From a virus, in the IMG/VR virus record IMGVR_UViG_3300027733_000236, positions 1 to 21,460 of that record: 21,460 nucleotides of DNA; one strand, 5' to 3'. A model generated the notes under the pieces. It was not told the DNA's origin, ran no database searches, and saw only the letters and a program-made list of their open reading frames with translations. The position numbers were made by a program, and so were the translations under genes. Below are positions 7,492-14,993 of the stretch, in pieces; positions within the stretch are counted from its first letter, which is position 1; the number at the start of each line of letters is the position of its first letter.

Positions 7492-8463
7492 ATGCCTACG
7501 CCATTAACGCTAGAACAACTAGACGTCTATGGTAGTTTAGAAAGTGTCCCATATAGTTTAGACCATAACTTCTATACTGGTAAAGTATGTGGACCTTGGA
7601 CATTAGACGAGTTAGATGCCTTTGGTAGTTTAGATAGTTTAGTCTTATCATTAGACGATACTCTATGGACTACTGGTGCTTGTATTAATTTATCAGCAGG
7701 TATCGTAACCGCTAGTGCAACCGCTAGTACTTCTGCTAATAGAGTAAGAACAGGTATAGGAAGTGTAACAGCTACAGGCACAGTTATTTCTAGTGGAAAT
7801 AGAATTGCTGCTGGTGTAGGTTCTGTTACTGCTAACGCATTTTTAGAGTCAAATGGTAGTAAAATTACAGGTGGCATAGGTTCAATAACTGCTACTGCTA
7901 CTGCAACATCTAACGCCAATAGGGTTAGAGCAGGGCTAGGAAGCATCACAGGCAACGCTACAATAGTAGCTAATGGTAATGCTATTTTTAAGAGTAATGG
8001 TACTATAAATGGCACAGCAACAACCACAGGAAGTTGTAATAGAATTAGGTCAGGCGTTGGAGTTATCGCTTCTACAGGAACAGTAACTTCTAATAGTGTT
8101 AGGACAAGAACTACATCAGGTTCTATATCAGCAACAGCAACAACAACTGCATTAGGTGGCTTTACTGCATCAGGAGCAGGTAGTATTAGTGCAACAGCAT
8201 TAGCTTCATGTAGTGCAAAAGCAATATTTGCAGGTGTAGGTCGTATTTCAAGTCTAGCATCTCTAACCGCTATAGGTTATAGACTAGGTGAGGAATGGTC
8301 TACTTCTACCGCAGGCACAGAAACATGGTCTACAGTTTCAGCAGGTGTAGAAACTTGGACAAATGTAACAGCAGGAACAGAAACATGGAGTGATATAGCA
8401 GTAGGCTCTAACACTTGGACAGACACTTCTTCTAGTAGTAACACATGGCTTCAACAAGGATAA
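7492..8463 (+). CDS. Three-tier repeat protein, putative fibre or virion surface protein
   Basis: This 323-residue protein is nearly all repeats. Residues 5-30 and 36-62 are two copies of a motif of the form LxxLDxxGSLxSxxxSLDxxxxTG, 31 residues apart. Residues 66-266 hold about ten copies of a 20-residue unit, G(I/V/L)GS(V/I)TATAT.....NR(V/I).., nearly all without gaps. Residues 267-323 hold six copies of a 10-residue unit centred on TW, with Trp at 269, 279, 289, 299, 309 and 319. The 20-residue period rich in Gly, Thr, Ser, Ala and Val suggests a beta-solenoid or trimeric beta-fibre shaft, but this is inference. There are no enzyme motifs. No clear Shine-Dalgarno precedes the ATG, so it may be translated by re-initiation from the gene one base upstream. 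The first motif recurs in the nozzle protein at 13759-13833. Confidence 0.75.
   Translation: MPTPLTLEQLDVYGSLESVPYSLDHNFYTGKVCGPWTLDELDAFGSLDSLVLSLDDTLWTTGACINLSAGIVTASATASTSANRVRTGIGSVTATGTVISSGNRIAAGVGSVTANAFLESNGSKITGGIGSITATATATSNANRVRAGLGSITGNATIVANGNAIFKSNGTINGTATTTGSCNRIRSGVGVIASTGTVTSNSVRTRTTSGSISATATTTALGGFTASGAGSISATALASCSAKAIFAGVGRISSLASLTAIGYRLGEEWSTSTAGTETWSTVSAGVETWTNVTAGTETWSDIAVGSNTWTDTSSSSNTWLQQG
7504..7677 (+). repeat. Two copies of an LDxxGSLxS motif (31-residue spacing)
   Basis: The translated copies are at 7504-7581 (LTLEQLDVYGSLESVPYSLD onward) and 7597-7677 (WTLDELDAFGSLDSLVLSLD onward). Each ends in aromatic-x-x-G. The spacing is 93 bases. A third, diverged copy is found in another gene at 13759-13833. 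Confidence 0.8.
7687..8289 (+). repeat. About ten tandem 60-bp units coding 20-residue repeats
   Basis: After a first partial unit, copies starting GIGSVTATG, GVGSVTANA, GIGSITATA, GLGSITGNA, SNGTINGTA, GVGVIASTG, TSGSISATA (one residue short), SGAGSISATA and AGVGRISSLA follow at 20-residue steps. The DNA copies are diverged, so this is an old amplification kept by selection on the protein, not recent slippage. Confidence 0.8.
8290..8460 (+). repeat. Six tandem 30-bp units coding 10-residue Trp repeats
   Basis: Units of the form (E/N)TW(S/T)xxxAGx repeat with a Trp exactly every ten residues to the C-terminus. The core ACATGG / ACTTGG is seen in most copies. This looks like a separate C-terminal module, perhaps a tip or multimerisation segment. 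Confidence 0.8.
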
Positions 8464-8477
8464 ATTAAGGACTCAAC

Positions 8478-9341
8478 ATGGCAAAGACAAAAATTTCAGA
8501 ATACTCAACAACCGCTGCAAGTAATACGGATATTGATAGCACCGATATTAATGAGGGATGTGCGCCTTCAGGGATAAACAACGCTATACGTTCCCTAATG
8601 GCTCACCTAGCTGTAGACTATAACGCTACACAAGCCTATACCACTACAGCAACTGCGGCAGGTACAACTACACTTACTGCATCTAGCACACTATTACAAT
8701 TCTTTACAGGCTCTACCACACAAACAGTCGTATTACCTGTAGTAAGTACATTAGCAACAGGACAACGCTACGAGATACATAATAACTCGTCAGGTGCTAT
8801 TACAGTAAACTCATCAGGCTCAAACCTAGTGGCTACTGTCCCAGCAGGCGTTACCACAGTTTGCACTTGTATCTTAATCACAGGCACAACTGCTGCTTCT
8901 TGGGATGCTGACATACAAGGCTTCACGACTACACTTCCAGTAGCTCAAGGTGGTACAGGATCAACAACTTTAGCAGGTGCTAACATAGCGGTTCTTAATT
9001 CTGCACAAACATTTACAGCAGCACAACGAGGCACAATTACTGTCTTAACAGATGGTGCTACTATTACACCTGACTTTGCTGTGACTAATAATTATTCAGT
9101 TACACTCGGTGGCAATAGAACTTTAGCAAACCCTACTAACATTACTGCTGGACAAAGTGGTTCTATCTTTGTATCACAAGATGGCACAGGTTCACGCACA
9201 CTAGCTTATGGCACTTACTGGGACTTTGCTGGTGGCACAGCACCTACATTATCAACTGCTGCTTCTTCTGTAGACCGAATAGACTATGTAGTCAGAACTG
9301 CGACTTCTATCCATGCAGTATTTACCGCTAATTATAGTTAA
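8478..9341 (+). CDS. Tail fibre protein
   Basis: The 287-residue product starts with KISEYSTTAASNTDIDSTDI and GCAPSGINNAIRSLMAHLA, the standard N-terminal module of many phage fibres, probably for attachment to the virion. A beta-rich middle part ends in AQGGTGSTT (about residues 155-163), a repeat motif common in fibre shafts. The C-terminal domain with LGGNRTLANPTNITAGQSGS then IFVSQDGTGSRTLAYGTYWD is a widespread fibre head domain. It should take part in host recognition. An AAGGA site precedes the ATG. There is no enzymatic or endosialidase-type chaperone domain, so trimerisation would be intrinsic or helped by another protein. Confidence 0.85.
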   Translation: MAKTKISEYSTTAASNTDIDSTDINEGCAPSGINNAIRSLMAHLAVDYNATQAYTTTATAAGTTTLTASSTLLQFFTGSTTQTVVLPVVSTLATGQRYEIHNNSSGAITVNSSGSNLVATVPAGVTTVCTCILITGTTAASWDADIQGFTTTLPVAQGGTGSTTLAGANIAVLNSAQTFTAAQRGTITVLTDGATITPDFAVTNNYSVTLGGNRTLANPTNITAGQSGSIFVSQDGTGSRTLAYGTYWDFAGGTAPTLSTAASSVDRIDYVVRTATSIHAVFTANYS

Positions 9342-9350
9342 GGATTACGA

Positions 9351-11825
9351 ATGTCAATTATTGGCTCAAATATATTAGCAGGTGCTAGTGGACAAGCAGG
9401 ATATAACCTAAACAACTCACTTCGCTTTAGAAGTAGTGCATCTGCTTACCTATCAAGAACATTTACAACCCCAACAGATAGCAAAAAATTTACATTAAAT
9501 ATGTGGGTTAAACTTGGGTATATTAGTCCTGGCGGTGGTTCAACAGGTTGGAAGTCTTTATTTGGAAATTCAACACTTATTGGATTTGGAACATCTGACC
9601 TAGACAACTATCCTTTAGTTCAAGCAAAAGCAACACAATTAATATTTAGTGACTCAACATCTTCTATAGCATGGACTCCTTTACTTCGTGATCCATCTGC
9701 ATGGTATATGATGACACTTGTATATGACTCAACACAGGCAACTGCCGCAAATAGAATAGTTTGTTATTTAAATGGCACGCAACTTTCTGTTCAAAATGGC
9801 TCATATCCAACATTGAATCTTGCATCACAATTTAATATTGCTAGTTCAATTAATAGTTTTGGTAGGTCAGCAAATACTACTTCTTTCTTTGACGGTTACA
9901 TGGCTGAAATAAACTTTGTAGACGGACAAGCCTTAACACCATCATCATTCGGCGAAACCGATACAACCACAGGTTCATGGAAACCTAAAGCCTACACAGG
10001 CACTTATGGCACTAATGGGTTCTACCTTAAATTCTCTGACATAGCTACTACATCAGGTTCTAATGCAGGTTTAGGTAAAGACTTTAGTGGTAATGCAAAC
10101 TACTGGACTACTAATAACATATCTGTTACATCAGGCACAACATATGATGCTATGCTAGATGTGCCTACTAATACAAGTGCGACTGTGGCTAATTATGCTG
10201 TTATTAACCCATTAACAAATAGTTCTTATTCAACATTATCAAGTGGAAATTTACAAACATACGGTAATACTGCAACAGATAGTTCAAATTCAAGAAGTTC
10301 TATAGCATTTACTTCAGGTAAATATTATATGGAATTTACAGTAACTGGGTCATCTGCTTTAGGAAATACATATCCTCAGTATGGTATTGTAGCTGCAGTA
10401 GATGGAAGTTCCCCTAACAATGGACTTCCTCAAGTTGGTGCGACATCAGGAATGCTTTATCCAAATAATTCTGTTGCTTATGTTTCAAGTGGTAACAAAA
10501 AAACAAACAATACTGTAACTTCTTATGGCAGTTCATTTACAACAGGGGATGTTATTGGATTAGCAATTGATGCTGATAATGGAGCAATTTATTTTAGTAA
10601 AAACAATACTTGGCAAAACAGTGGAGTTCCTACAAGTGGCTCATCTAAAACAGGTGCTGCTTTAAGCTGGACAGGTGCAAGCATAGAACTTCTTATAGCT
10701 AATTCTGAATACAATGGCTCTGGCTCACATGCTAACTTTGGTCAAAGACCATTCTCTTACACACCACCTACAGGCTTTGTAGCACTAAACACATATAACC
10801 TACCTACCCCTACTATATTACAGGGTAATAAGTATATGGATGCTGTTACTTATAATGGTAGCAATTCAAACCTTACTGTAACAAATGCTGGTAGTTTTCA
10901 ACCAGACTTGGTATGGGCAAAGTCAAGAAGTGGTGCATATAATAATATTTTAGTAGATGCAATTAGAGGTGGTAATTTATATTTATCTTCAAATACAACA
11001 ACAGCTGACACAACATCAACTGGACTAGCTACATTTACAAGTACTGGTATAACATGGATAGGTGGAGCTTCTGGTGTTAATGCTAGTGGCGATACTTATG
11101 TAGATTGGATGTGGAAAGGTGGTAATGGAACATCATCTAACACTTCAGGCTCTATTACATCTACTGTATCTGTAAACACAACTGCTGGGTTTAGTGTGGT
11201 GACTTATACAGGTAATAACACAAATGGTGCAACAGTAGGTCATGGGCTTGGCGTTGCTCCAGCAATGATTATTACAAAAGTAAGAAGCACTACAAGTAGT
11301 TGGTGGGTATATCAAAAGGCTATGGGTGACAATACTATGGCACTCAATACAACTGCTGCACAAATAGCATCTACAGGAAATGGTGTTTACAACACAGCAA
11401 GCTTTACTTCTAATGTATTTGCACTTGGAGCTGGGGTTATTAACGGAAGCGGTGCAACTCATGTTTCATATTGCTGGGCAGAAATAGCAGGGTTTAGTAA
11501 GTTTACGAGCTATACTGGTAATGGTAGTACTGACGGACCATTTATTTTTCTTGGCTTCCGCCCTAAATTTGTAATGATTAAACGCACAGACTCTACTAAT
11601 GATTGGAATATGTATGACAGTAGAATTGGTGCATATAATGTCATTGATGAATTATTAAAAGCTAACACATCTGCCGCTGAAACAACTTATTACACTTATG
11701 GAATTGACTTTTTAAGTAATGGCTTTAAATTAAGAGAAACTGATACAGGTCAAAACGCTTCAGGCGGCACATATATAGTAGCTGCATTTGCAGAGAACCC
11801 ATTTAAGAATAGTAATGCACGTTGA
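9351..11825 (+). CDS. Large adhesin: LamG-like, SPRY-like and triplicated C-terminal domain
   Basis: At 824 residues this is the largest product here. Residues of about 15-210 form a concanavalin A/LamG-like sandwich (FTLNMWVKLGY, then a DGYMAEINFVDGQALTPSSF ending), a domain common in phages of aquatic bacteria. Residues of about 267-485 look like a SPRY domain (SGKYYMEFTVTG; TTGDVIGLAIDADNGAIYFS followed by KNNTW). Residues of about 488-823 contain three units, each built as YTGN...GxxP..(V/I)..K.RS...W...T..A...TYV...W.E. Their P-K cores are PDLVWAKSRS, PAMIITKVRS and PKFVMIKRTD. The likely role is receptor or glycan binding on the virion surface. Related phage proteins carry this C-terminal part as a domain of unknown function (I believe DUF7483). 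A TAAGGA site precedes the ATG. The stop overlaps the start of the next gene (TGATG). Confidence 0.82.
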   Translation: MSIIGSNILAGASGQAGYNLNNSLRFRSSASAYLSRTFTTPTDSKKFTLNMWVKLGYISPGGGSTGWKSLFGNSTLIGFGTSDLDNYPLVQAKATQLIFSDSTSSIAWTPLLRDPSAWYMMTLVYDSTQATAANRIVCYLNGTQLSVQNGSYPTLNLASQFNIASSINSFGRSANTTSFFDGYMAEINFVDGQALTPSSFGETDTTTGSWKPKAYTGTYGTNGFYLKFSDIATTSGSNAGLGKDFSGNANYWTTNNISVTSGTTYDAMLDVPTNTSATVANYAVINPLTNSSYSTLSSGNLQTYGNTATDSSNSRSSIAFTSGKYYMEFTVTGSSALGNTYPQYGIVAAVDGSSPNNGLPQVGATSGMLYPNNSVAYVSSGNKKTNNTVTSYGSSFTTGDVIGLAIDADNGAIYFSKNNTWQNSGVPTSGSSKTGAALSWTGASIELLIANSEYNGSGSHANFGQRPFSYTPPTGFVALNTYNLPTPTILQGNKYMDAVTYNGSNSNLTVTNAGSFQPDLVWAKSRSGAYNNILVDAIRGGNLYLSSNTTTADTTSTGLATFTSTGITWIGGASGVNASGDTYVDWMWKGGNGTSSNTSGSITSTVSVNTTAGFSVVTYTGNNTNGATVGHGLGVAPAMIITKVRSTTSSWWVYQKAMGDNTMALNTTAAQIASTGNGVYNTASFTSNVFALGAGVINGSGATHVSYCWAEIAGFSKFTSYTGNGSTDGPFIFLGFRPKFVMIKRTDSTNDWNMYDSRIGAYNVIDELLKANTSAAETTYYTYGIDFLSNGFKLRETDTGQNASGGTYIVAAFAENPFKNSNAR
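10813..11820 (+). repeat. Three diverged tandem domain copies in the adhesin
   Basis: Copies lie at about 10813-11127, 11181-11475 and 11487-11820. Shared landmarks are YTGN or YNGS near the start, a Gly-aromatic-x-Pro then xxxKxR core, and an end with YVDWMWKGG, HVSYCWAEIAG or YIVAAFAENPF. The copies are clear in protein but not obvious in DNA. Confidence 0.65.
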
Positions 11826-12289
11826 TGCCTAAAAAAATAAACATTATTGGTAAAAAGTTTAATAGATTAACTGTATTAGAAAAAGTTGATGCAGGTAAAT
11901 ATCAATATAAATATTTATGTCAATGTGAGTGTGGTAATAAAAAGATAATTCAAAGCACTTGTATTATTCAAGGCACAACAAAGTCATGTGGTTGTATCAA
12001 GACTGAAATGCTTGTTAAAAAGAATTATAAGCATGGTAAAAGCCATACTTCTGCATATAAATGTGCTTGGTCAAGAGTAATGCACATGAAGCGTAAGTTT
12101 AGATTACCTCAATGGGCAGATGTTGAAGCTATTAGACAGTTTTATATGAACAAACCACAAGGATGTGAAGTAGACCATATAATACCTTTAAGTGGTAAAA
12201 CAGTATCAGGACTTCATGTATTAGAAAATTTACAGTATCTAACCATTGCAGAAAATAGAAGTAAAAATAACAAATTTATAGGAGTGTAA
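11825..12289 (+). CDS. HNH endonuclease with N-terminal Cys-rich module, homing type
   Basis: The ATG at 11825 forms TGATG with the upstream stop and gives 154 residues; a TTG one codon earlier is possible. The N-terminal part carries IIGKKFNRLTVLEK, then Cys32, Cys34, Cys36-Gly and Ser-Cys55-Gly-Cys57, a probable zinc-binding module that recurs in phage homing endonucleases of the HNH and AP2 types. The C-terminal part is an HNH fold: VDHIIPL with Asp117-His118, then SGLHVLENLQYL with Asn135, and Asn144 with the KNN end. It should nick or cut a specific DNA site. It is the only clearly non-virion gene inside the fibre block and probably a mobile passenger spreading to phages that lack it. 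It is intact, with all core residues present. DNA-packaging HNH proteins lie next to terminase instead, so that role is unlikely. Confidence 0.85.
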   Translation: MPKKINIIGKKFNRLTVLEKVDAGKYQYKYLCQCECGNKKIIQSTCIIQGTTKSCGCIKTEMLVKKNYKHGKSHTSAYKCAWSRVMHMKRKFRLPQWADVEAIRQFYMNKPQGCEVDHIIPLSGKTVSGLHVLENLQYLTIAENRSKNNKFIGV

Positions 12290-12292
12290 CAA

Positions 12293-12754
12293 ATGTTTTT
12301 ATTAAACGGTAACAGACTTTCAGAAGGCACAGCGTTTAAAGATGCTGAAGGCAATCAATACCCTCAAAACTGGCTTAACCTTTCTACAGAAGAAGAAAAG
12401 AACGCTGTAGGGATTACATGGGTAGTTGACCCAGCACCTGTAGATACTCGTTTCTACTGGGACACAAACCTACCTAAAGCTCTTGAAGATAAACTTGAAG
12501 AAGATGGTTCTACAACTAAAGGCTTAAAGTCTCAATATGTAACTCAAGTTAAAGACACAGCAGGTAAACTACTTAACACGACTGACTGGTATGTTATTCG
12601 TAAAGCTGAACGCAATGTAGAAGTCCCTTCAGAAGTAGCTCTAAAACGCACACAAGTGGTTGCAGAGGCTAATAGATTAGAAGTTGGTATCAAAGCATCA
12701 ACTACTGTAGAAGCTCTTATAGAGGTATTAAACGCACAAAACTGGGGTGAGTAA
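12293..12754 (+). CDS. Tail fibre assembly (chaperone)-like protein
   Basis: This 153-residue protein has an N-terminal part with GTAFKDAEGNQYPQNWLNLS, and a C-terminal part in which LLNTTDWYVIRKAERNVEVP then ALKRTQVVAEANRLE resembles the end of phage tail-fibre assembly proteins. In that family the T-D-W-x-x-x-R segment is followed by V-P and an Arg-rich helix. Such proteins help fold or attach fibres and are usually encoded just after their fibre gene. Here the HNH gene separates it from the large adhesin, its probable client. A good AGGAG site precedes the ATG at 12293. The stop forms TAATG with the next gene. The family call is moderately firm; the client is inferred. Confidence 0.65.
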   Translation: MFLLNGNRLSEGTAFKDAEGNQYPQNWLNLSTEEEKNAVGITWVVDPAPVDTRFYWDTNLPKALEDKLEEDGSTTKGLKSQYVTQVKDTAGKLLNTTDWYVIRKAERNVEVPSEVALKRTQVVAEANRLEVGIKASTTVEALIEVLNAQNWGE

Positions 12755-14175
12755 TGGCTACACAAAGAGTAGCATTTACAGAATGGTTACCAGACCAACC
12801 TTCTACGACTGGTGCTTTATTAGAGGCTAATAACGTCTATCCACTCACAGTTGGATACGCACCATTTCCTGCATCAGCAGACTTATCTAATGCTGCTAGT
12901 GAGGCTCTTAATAACGTAGTAGCCGCTAAATATCAATTATCTACAGAACTCTTTGCAGGTGGTGCTACTAAATTATTCAAATATAATGGCACAACACTAG
13001 CTCTTTCTAACGTAAGTAAGAGTGGTGGTTATACTGGCTCTGATAGATGGGCTTTCACACAATTTGGTGATACTTTACTTGCCACTAATAATAACCAAGT
13101 CATACAAGCATGGACTATAGGTACATCTACAGCTTTTGCAGATGTATCAGCATCAGCACCTAAAGCCAAATACATAACTGTAGTGCGTGACTTTGTAGTC
13201 GCAGCATACATAGATACAGAAGCTAATAAGGTTCAATGGTCAGACATCAATGATGAAACTGATTGGACTGCTGGTGGTGCAAGTCAGTCAGACTATCAAA
13301 TTATTCCTGAAGGTGGCAACATAGTTGGCATCACAGGTGGGGAGTCAGGTCTAGTATTTTTAGAACGCTCAATTGTAAGAATGTCCTACATTGGTTCACC
13401 ATTATTCTTTCAGTTTGATGCAATTAGTAGAAATTTAGGATGTAACTCACCCAACTCAATTACACAATATGGCAATATGACATACTTCCTAGCGGATGAT
13501 GGTTTCTATTCTTGTGACGGACAACAACTCTATAATATTGGTAATGATAAGATAGATGAATACTTTTACAGCAATTTAAGCACTTCTTTATCAGATACTA
13601 TTAGCTCTGCTGTAGACCCTGTAAACAATATTGTAATATGGAATTACCCTAATACTTCAGGTGGTCGTTCACTTCTTATTTATAATTGGCTAGTTAAAAA
13701 ATGGTCAAGTGCTGATACCACTACAGAATATGTAGCTTCTCTAGCAAGTGCTACTATTACCCTAGAAGGTTTAGATGCTTATGGTACAGTAGACTCTATT
13801 GCTACATCATTTGATAATAGGTTTTGGTCAGGTGGTAAGTTTATTTTTGGTGGCATAGATAACACTAAAATAGTCACCTTTACAGGTGCTAGTACCACAG
13901 CTTCTCTTATCGTAGGTGAATTAGAATTTGGTTATAACTCTGTTGTTACATTAGCAAGACCACAAATAGATAATGGCTCTGCAACAGTTTCTGTAGCTTC
14001 CAGACGTGAATTAGATGACACTATTACATTCTCAACAGGTGTTGCAGCTTCAGCAGAAGGCAGAGTACCTTTAAGGTCTTATGGTCGTTATCATAGACTT
14101 AAAGTCGTGCCTACAGGCACATGGACACATTGTATAGGGGTAGATGTAGACTCTACTACTAATGGGAGCAGATAA
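12754..14175 (+). CDS. Tail nozzle / packaged-DNA stabilisation protein, P22 gp10-like
   Basis: This 473-residue protein should form the tail tube-like nozzle below the adaptor and keep packaged DNA in place. It begins FTEWLPDQPSTTGALLEANN followed by VYPLTVGYAPFPA, the standard start of this family, and has repeated beta blades with KLFKYNGTTL, RWAFTQFGDTLLATNN and IVGITGGESGLVFLERSIVR. It then carries FQFDAISRNLGCNSPNSITQ followed by YFLADDGFYSCDGQ, a strongly conserved core. Residues 336-360 (TITLEGLDAYGTVDSIATSF and on to FWSG) are an extra segment related to the N-terminal repeats of the 7492 gene product. The start shares one base with the previous stop, and so does its end with the next gene. 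Its presence argues for a podovirus tail. Confidence 0.88.
   Translation: MATQRVAFTEWLPDQPSTTGALLEANNVYPLTVGYAPFPASADLSNAASEALNNVVAAKYQLSTELFAGGATKLFKYNGTTLALSNVSKSGGYTGSDRWAFTQFGDTLLATNNNQVIQAWTIGTSTAFADVSASAPKAKYITVVRDFVVAAYIDTEANKVQWSDINDETDWTAGGASQSDYQIIPEGGNIVGITGGESGLVFLERSIVRMSYIGSPLFFQFDAISRNLGCNSPNSITQYGNMTYFLADDGFYSCDGQQLYNIGNDKIDEYFYSNLSTSLSDTISSAVDPVNNIVIWNYPNTSGGRSLLIYNWLVKKWSSADTTTEYVASLASATITLEGLDAYGTVDSIATSFDNRFWSGGKFIFGGIDNTKIVTFTGASTTASLIVGELEFGYNSVVTLARPQIDNGSATVSVASRRELDDTITFSTGVAASAEGRVPLRSYGRYHRLKVVPTGTWTHCIGVDVDSTTNGSR
13759..13833 (+). repeat. Third copy of the LDxxGSLxS motif, inside the nozzle gene
   Basis: The translation TLEGLDAYGTVDSIATSFDN then RFWSG lines up with residues 36-62 of the repeat protein at 7492 (TLDELDAFGSLDSLVLSLDD then TLWTTG). 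At least twelve of the 25 positions are identical and most others are similar. This is a dispersed protein-level repeat; the DNA is diverged. Confidence 0.75.
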
Positions 14176-14993
14176 TGGCTCGTGATATGTACCGCAAGCT
14201 AAACCCTACAGGTTCAGAGCCTAGAGATATTAGCACAGTTGTAAATGGATTAATAGAAGGCAAGTCTAACAACACAGGTGAAATTACTTTAGCTGCTAGT
14301 GGTGCTACAACTACAACCATTAGTGATGAACGTATAGGTTTTAATTCTGTAGTATTACTAATGCCAACTACAGCTACTGCTGCTAGTACAACGTATGCTG
14401 AATTTCCTTATGGTGCATGGCAAGATAGCACAACACAGTCAGCAGCAAGTACGACTACAGCATATCCTATTACATTTAATACTGTAGACTATGAAAATGG
14501 TATTGTATTACAAAGCACATCACAATTAAGAGCTACTTATGCTGGATTATATAACCTTCAGTTTAGCTTTCAATTATCTAACCTAGCCAACTCTACAGAA
14601 GATGTAGATGTATGGTTTAGAGTAAATGGTACAGATGTTCCAAAGTCTAATAGCATATTTGGTTTAGCACCTAGAAAAAATCCTAGTGACCCATATCATA
14701 TAATTGCATCTATGAACTTTTTTGTTTCATTAGCTGCTACAGACTATGTGCAGATTATGTGGAGAGCATCTAGTACAGACGTTACTATTAAAGCTCAAGC
14801 AGCACAAACATCACCTACTAGACCAACAACACCTAGTGTTATTGCTACTATGCAATATGTATCAGATGGTGGTTATTCTAGTGGTTTATTTGGTGGAGTA
14901 TATGTAAGTTCTACATCTAGTGGAAGTGCTGTTATTACACATCCAGCTAATACATTAACAGACAAGATATACAAGTATATAATAGTAGGATGA
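14175..14993 (+). CDS. Fibre/receptor-binding protein with C1q/TNF-like jelly roll
   Basis: The 272-residue product starts with RKLNPTGSEPRDISTVVNGL then IEGKSNNTGEITL, an attachment module seen at the start of several phage fibres and spikes. Residues of about 100-235 look like a C1q/TNF-type jelly roll. Strands around LRATYAGLYNLQFSFQLSN lead into DVDVWFRVNGTDVPKSNS, then SMNFFVSLAATDYVQIMWRA and a closing ATMQYVS. Such domains form trimers in bacterial and phage surface proteins. The last part, rich in Ser, Gly and Thr, is short. It probably contributes to host binding. The start overlaps the nozzle stop (TAATG) and its stop overlaps the next ATG (ATGA). Confidence 0.75.
   Translation: MARDMYRKLNPTGSEPRDISTVVNGLIEGKSNNTGEITLAASGATTTTISDERIGFNSVVLLMPTTATAASTTYAEFPYGAWQDSTTQSAASTTTAYPITFNTVDYENGIVLQSTSQLRATYAGLYNLQFSFQLSNLANSTEDVDVWFRVNGTDVPKSNSIFGLAPRKNPSDPYHIIASMNFFVSLAATDYVQIMWRASSTDVTIKAQAAQTSPTRPTTPSVIATMQYVSDGGYSSGLFGGVYVSSTSSGSAVITHPANTLTDKIYKYIIVG

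Noticed and set aside
7572-8027. 151-codon minus-strand frame rich in Val, Ala, Leu and Pro
   Set aside because: It is the reverse reading of the 60-bp repeats; its regular composition follows from the sense repeats and not from its own selection.
7687-8289. CRISPR-like array, because of regular 60-bp periodicity
   Set aside because: The periodicity is in frame and at protein level. There are no conserved direct repeats separated by unrelated spacers, and no cas genes.
7104-12754. Diversity-generating retroelement acting on the fibres
   Set aside because: No reverse transcriptase, no template repeat and no near-identical second copy of a fibre end is present in the window. A distant element outside it cannot be excluded.
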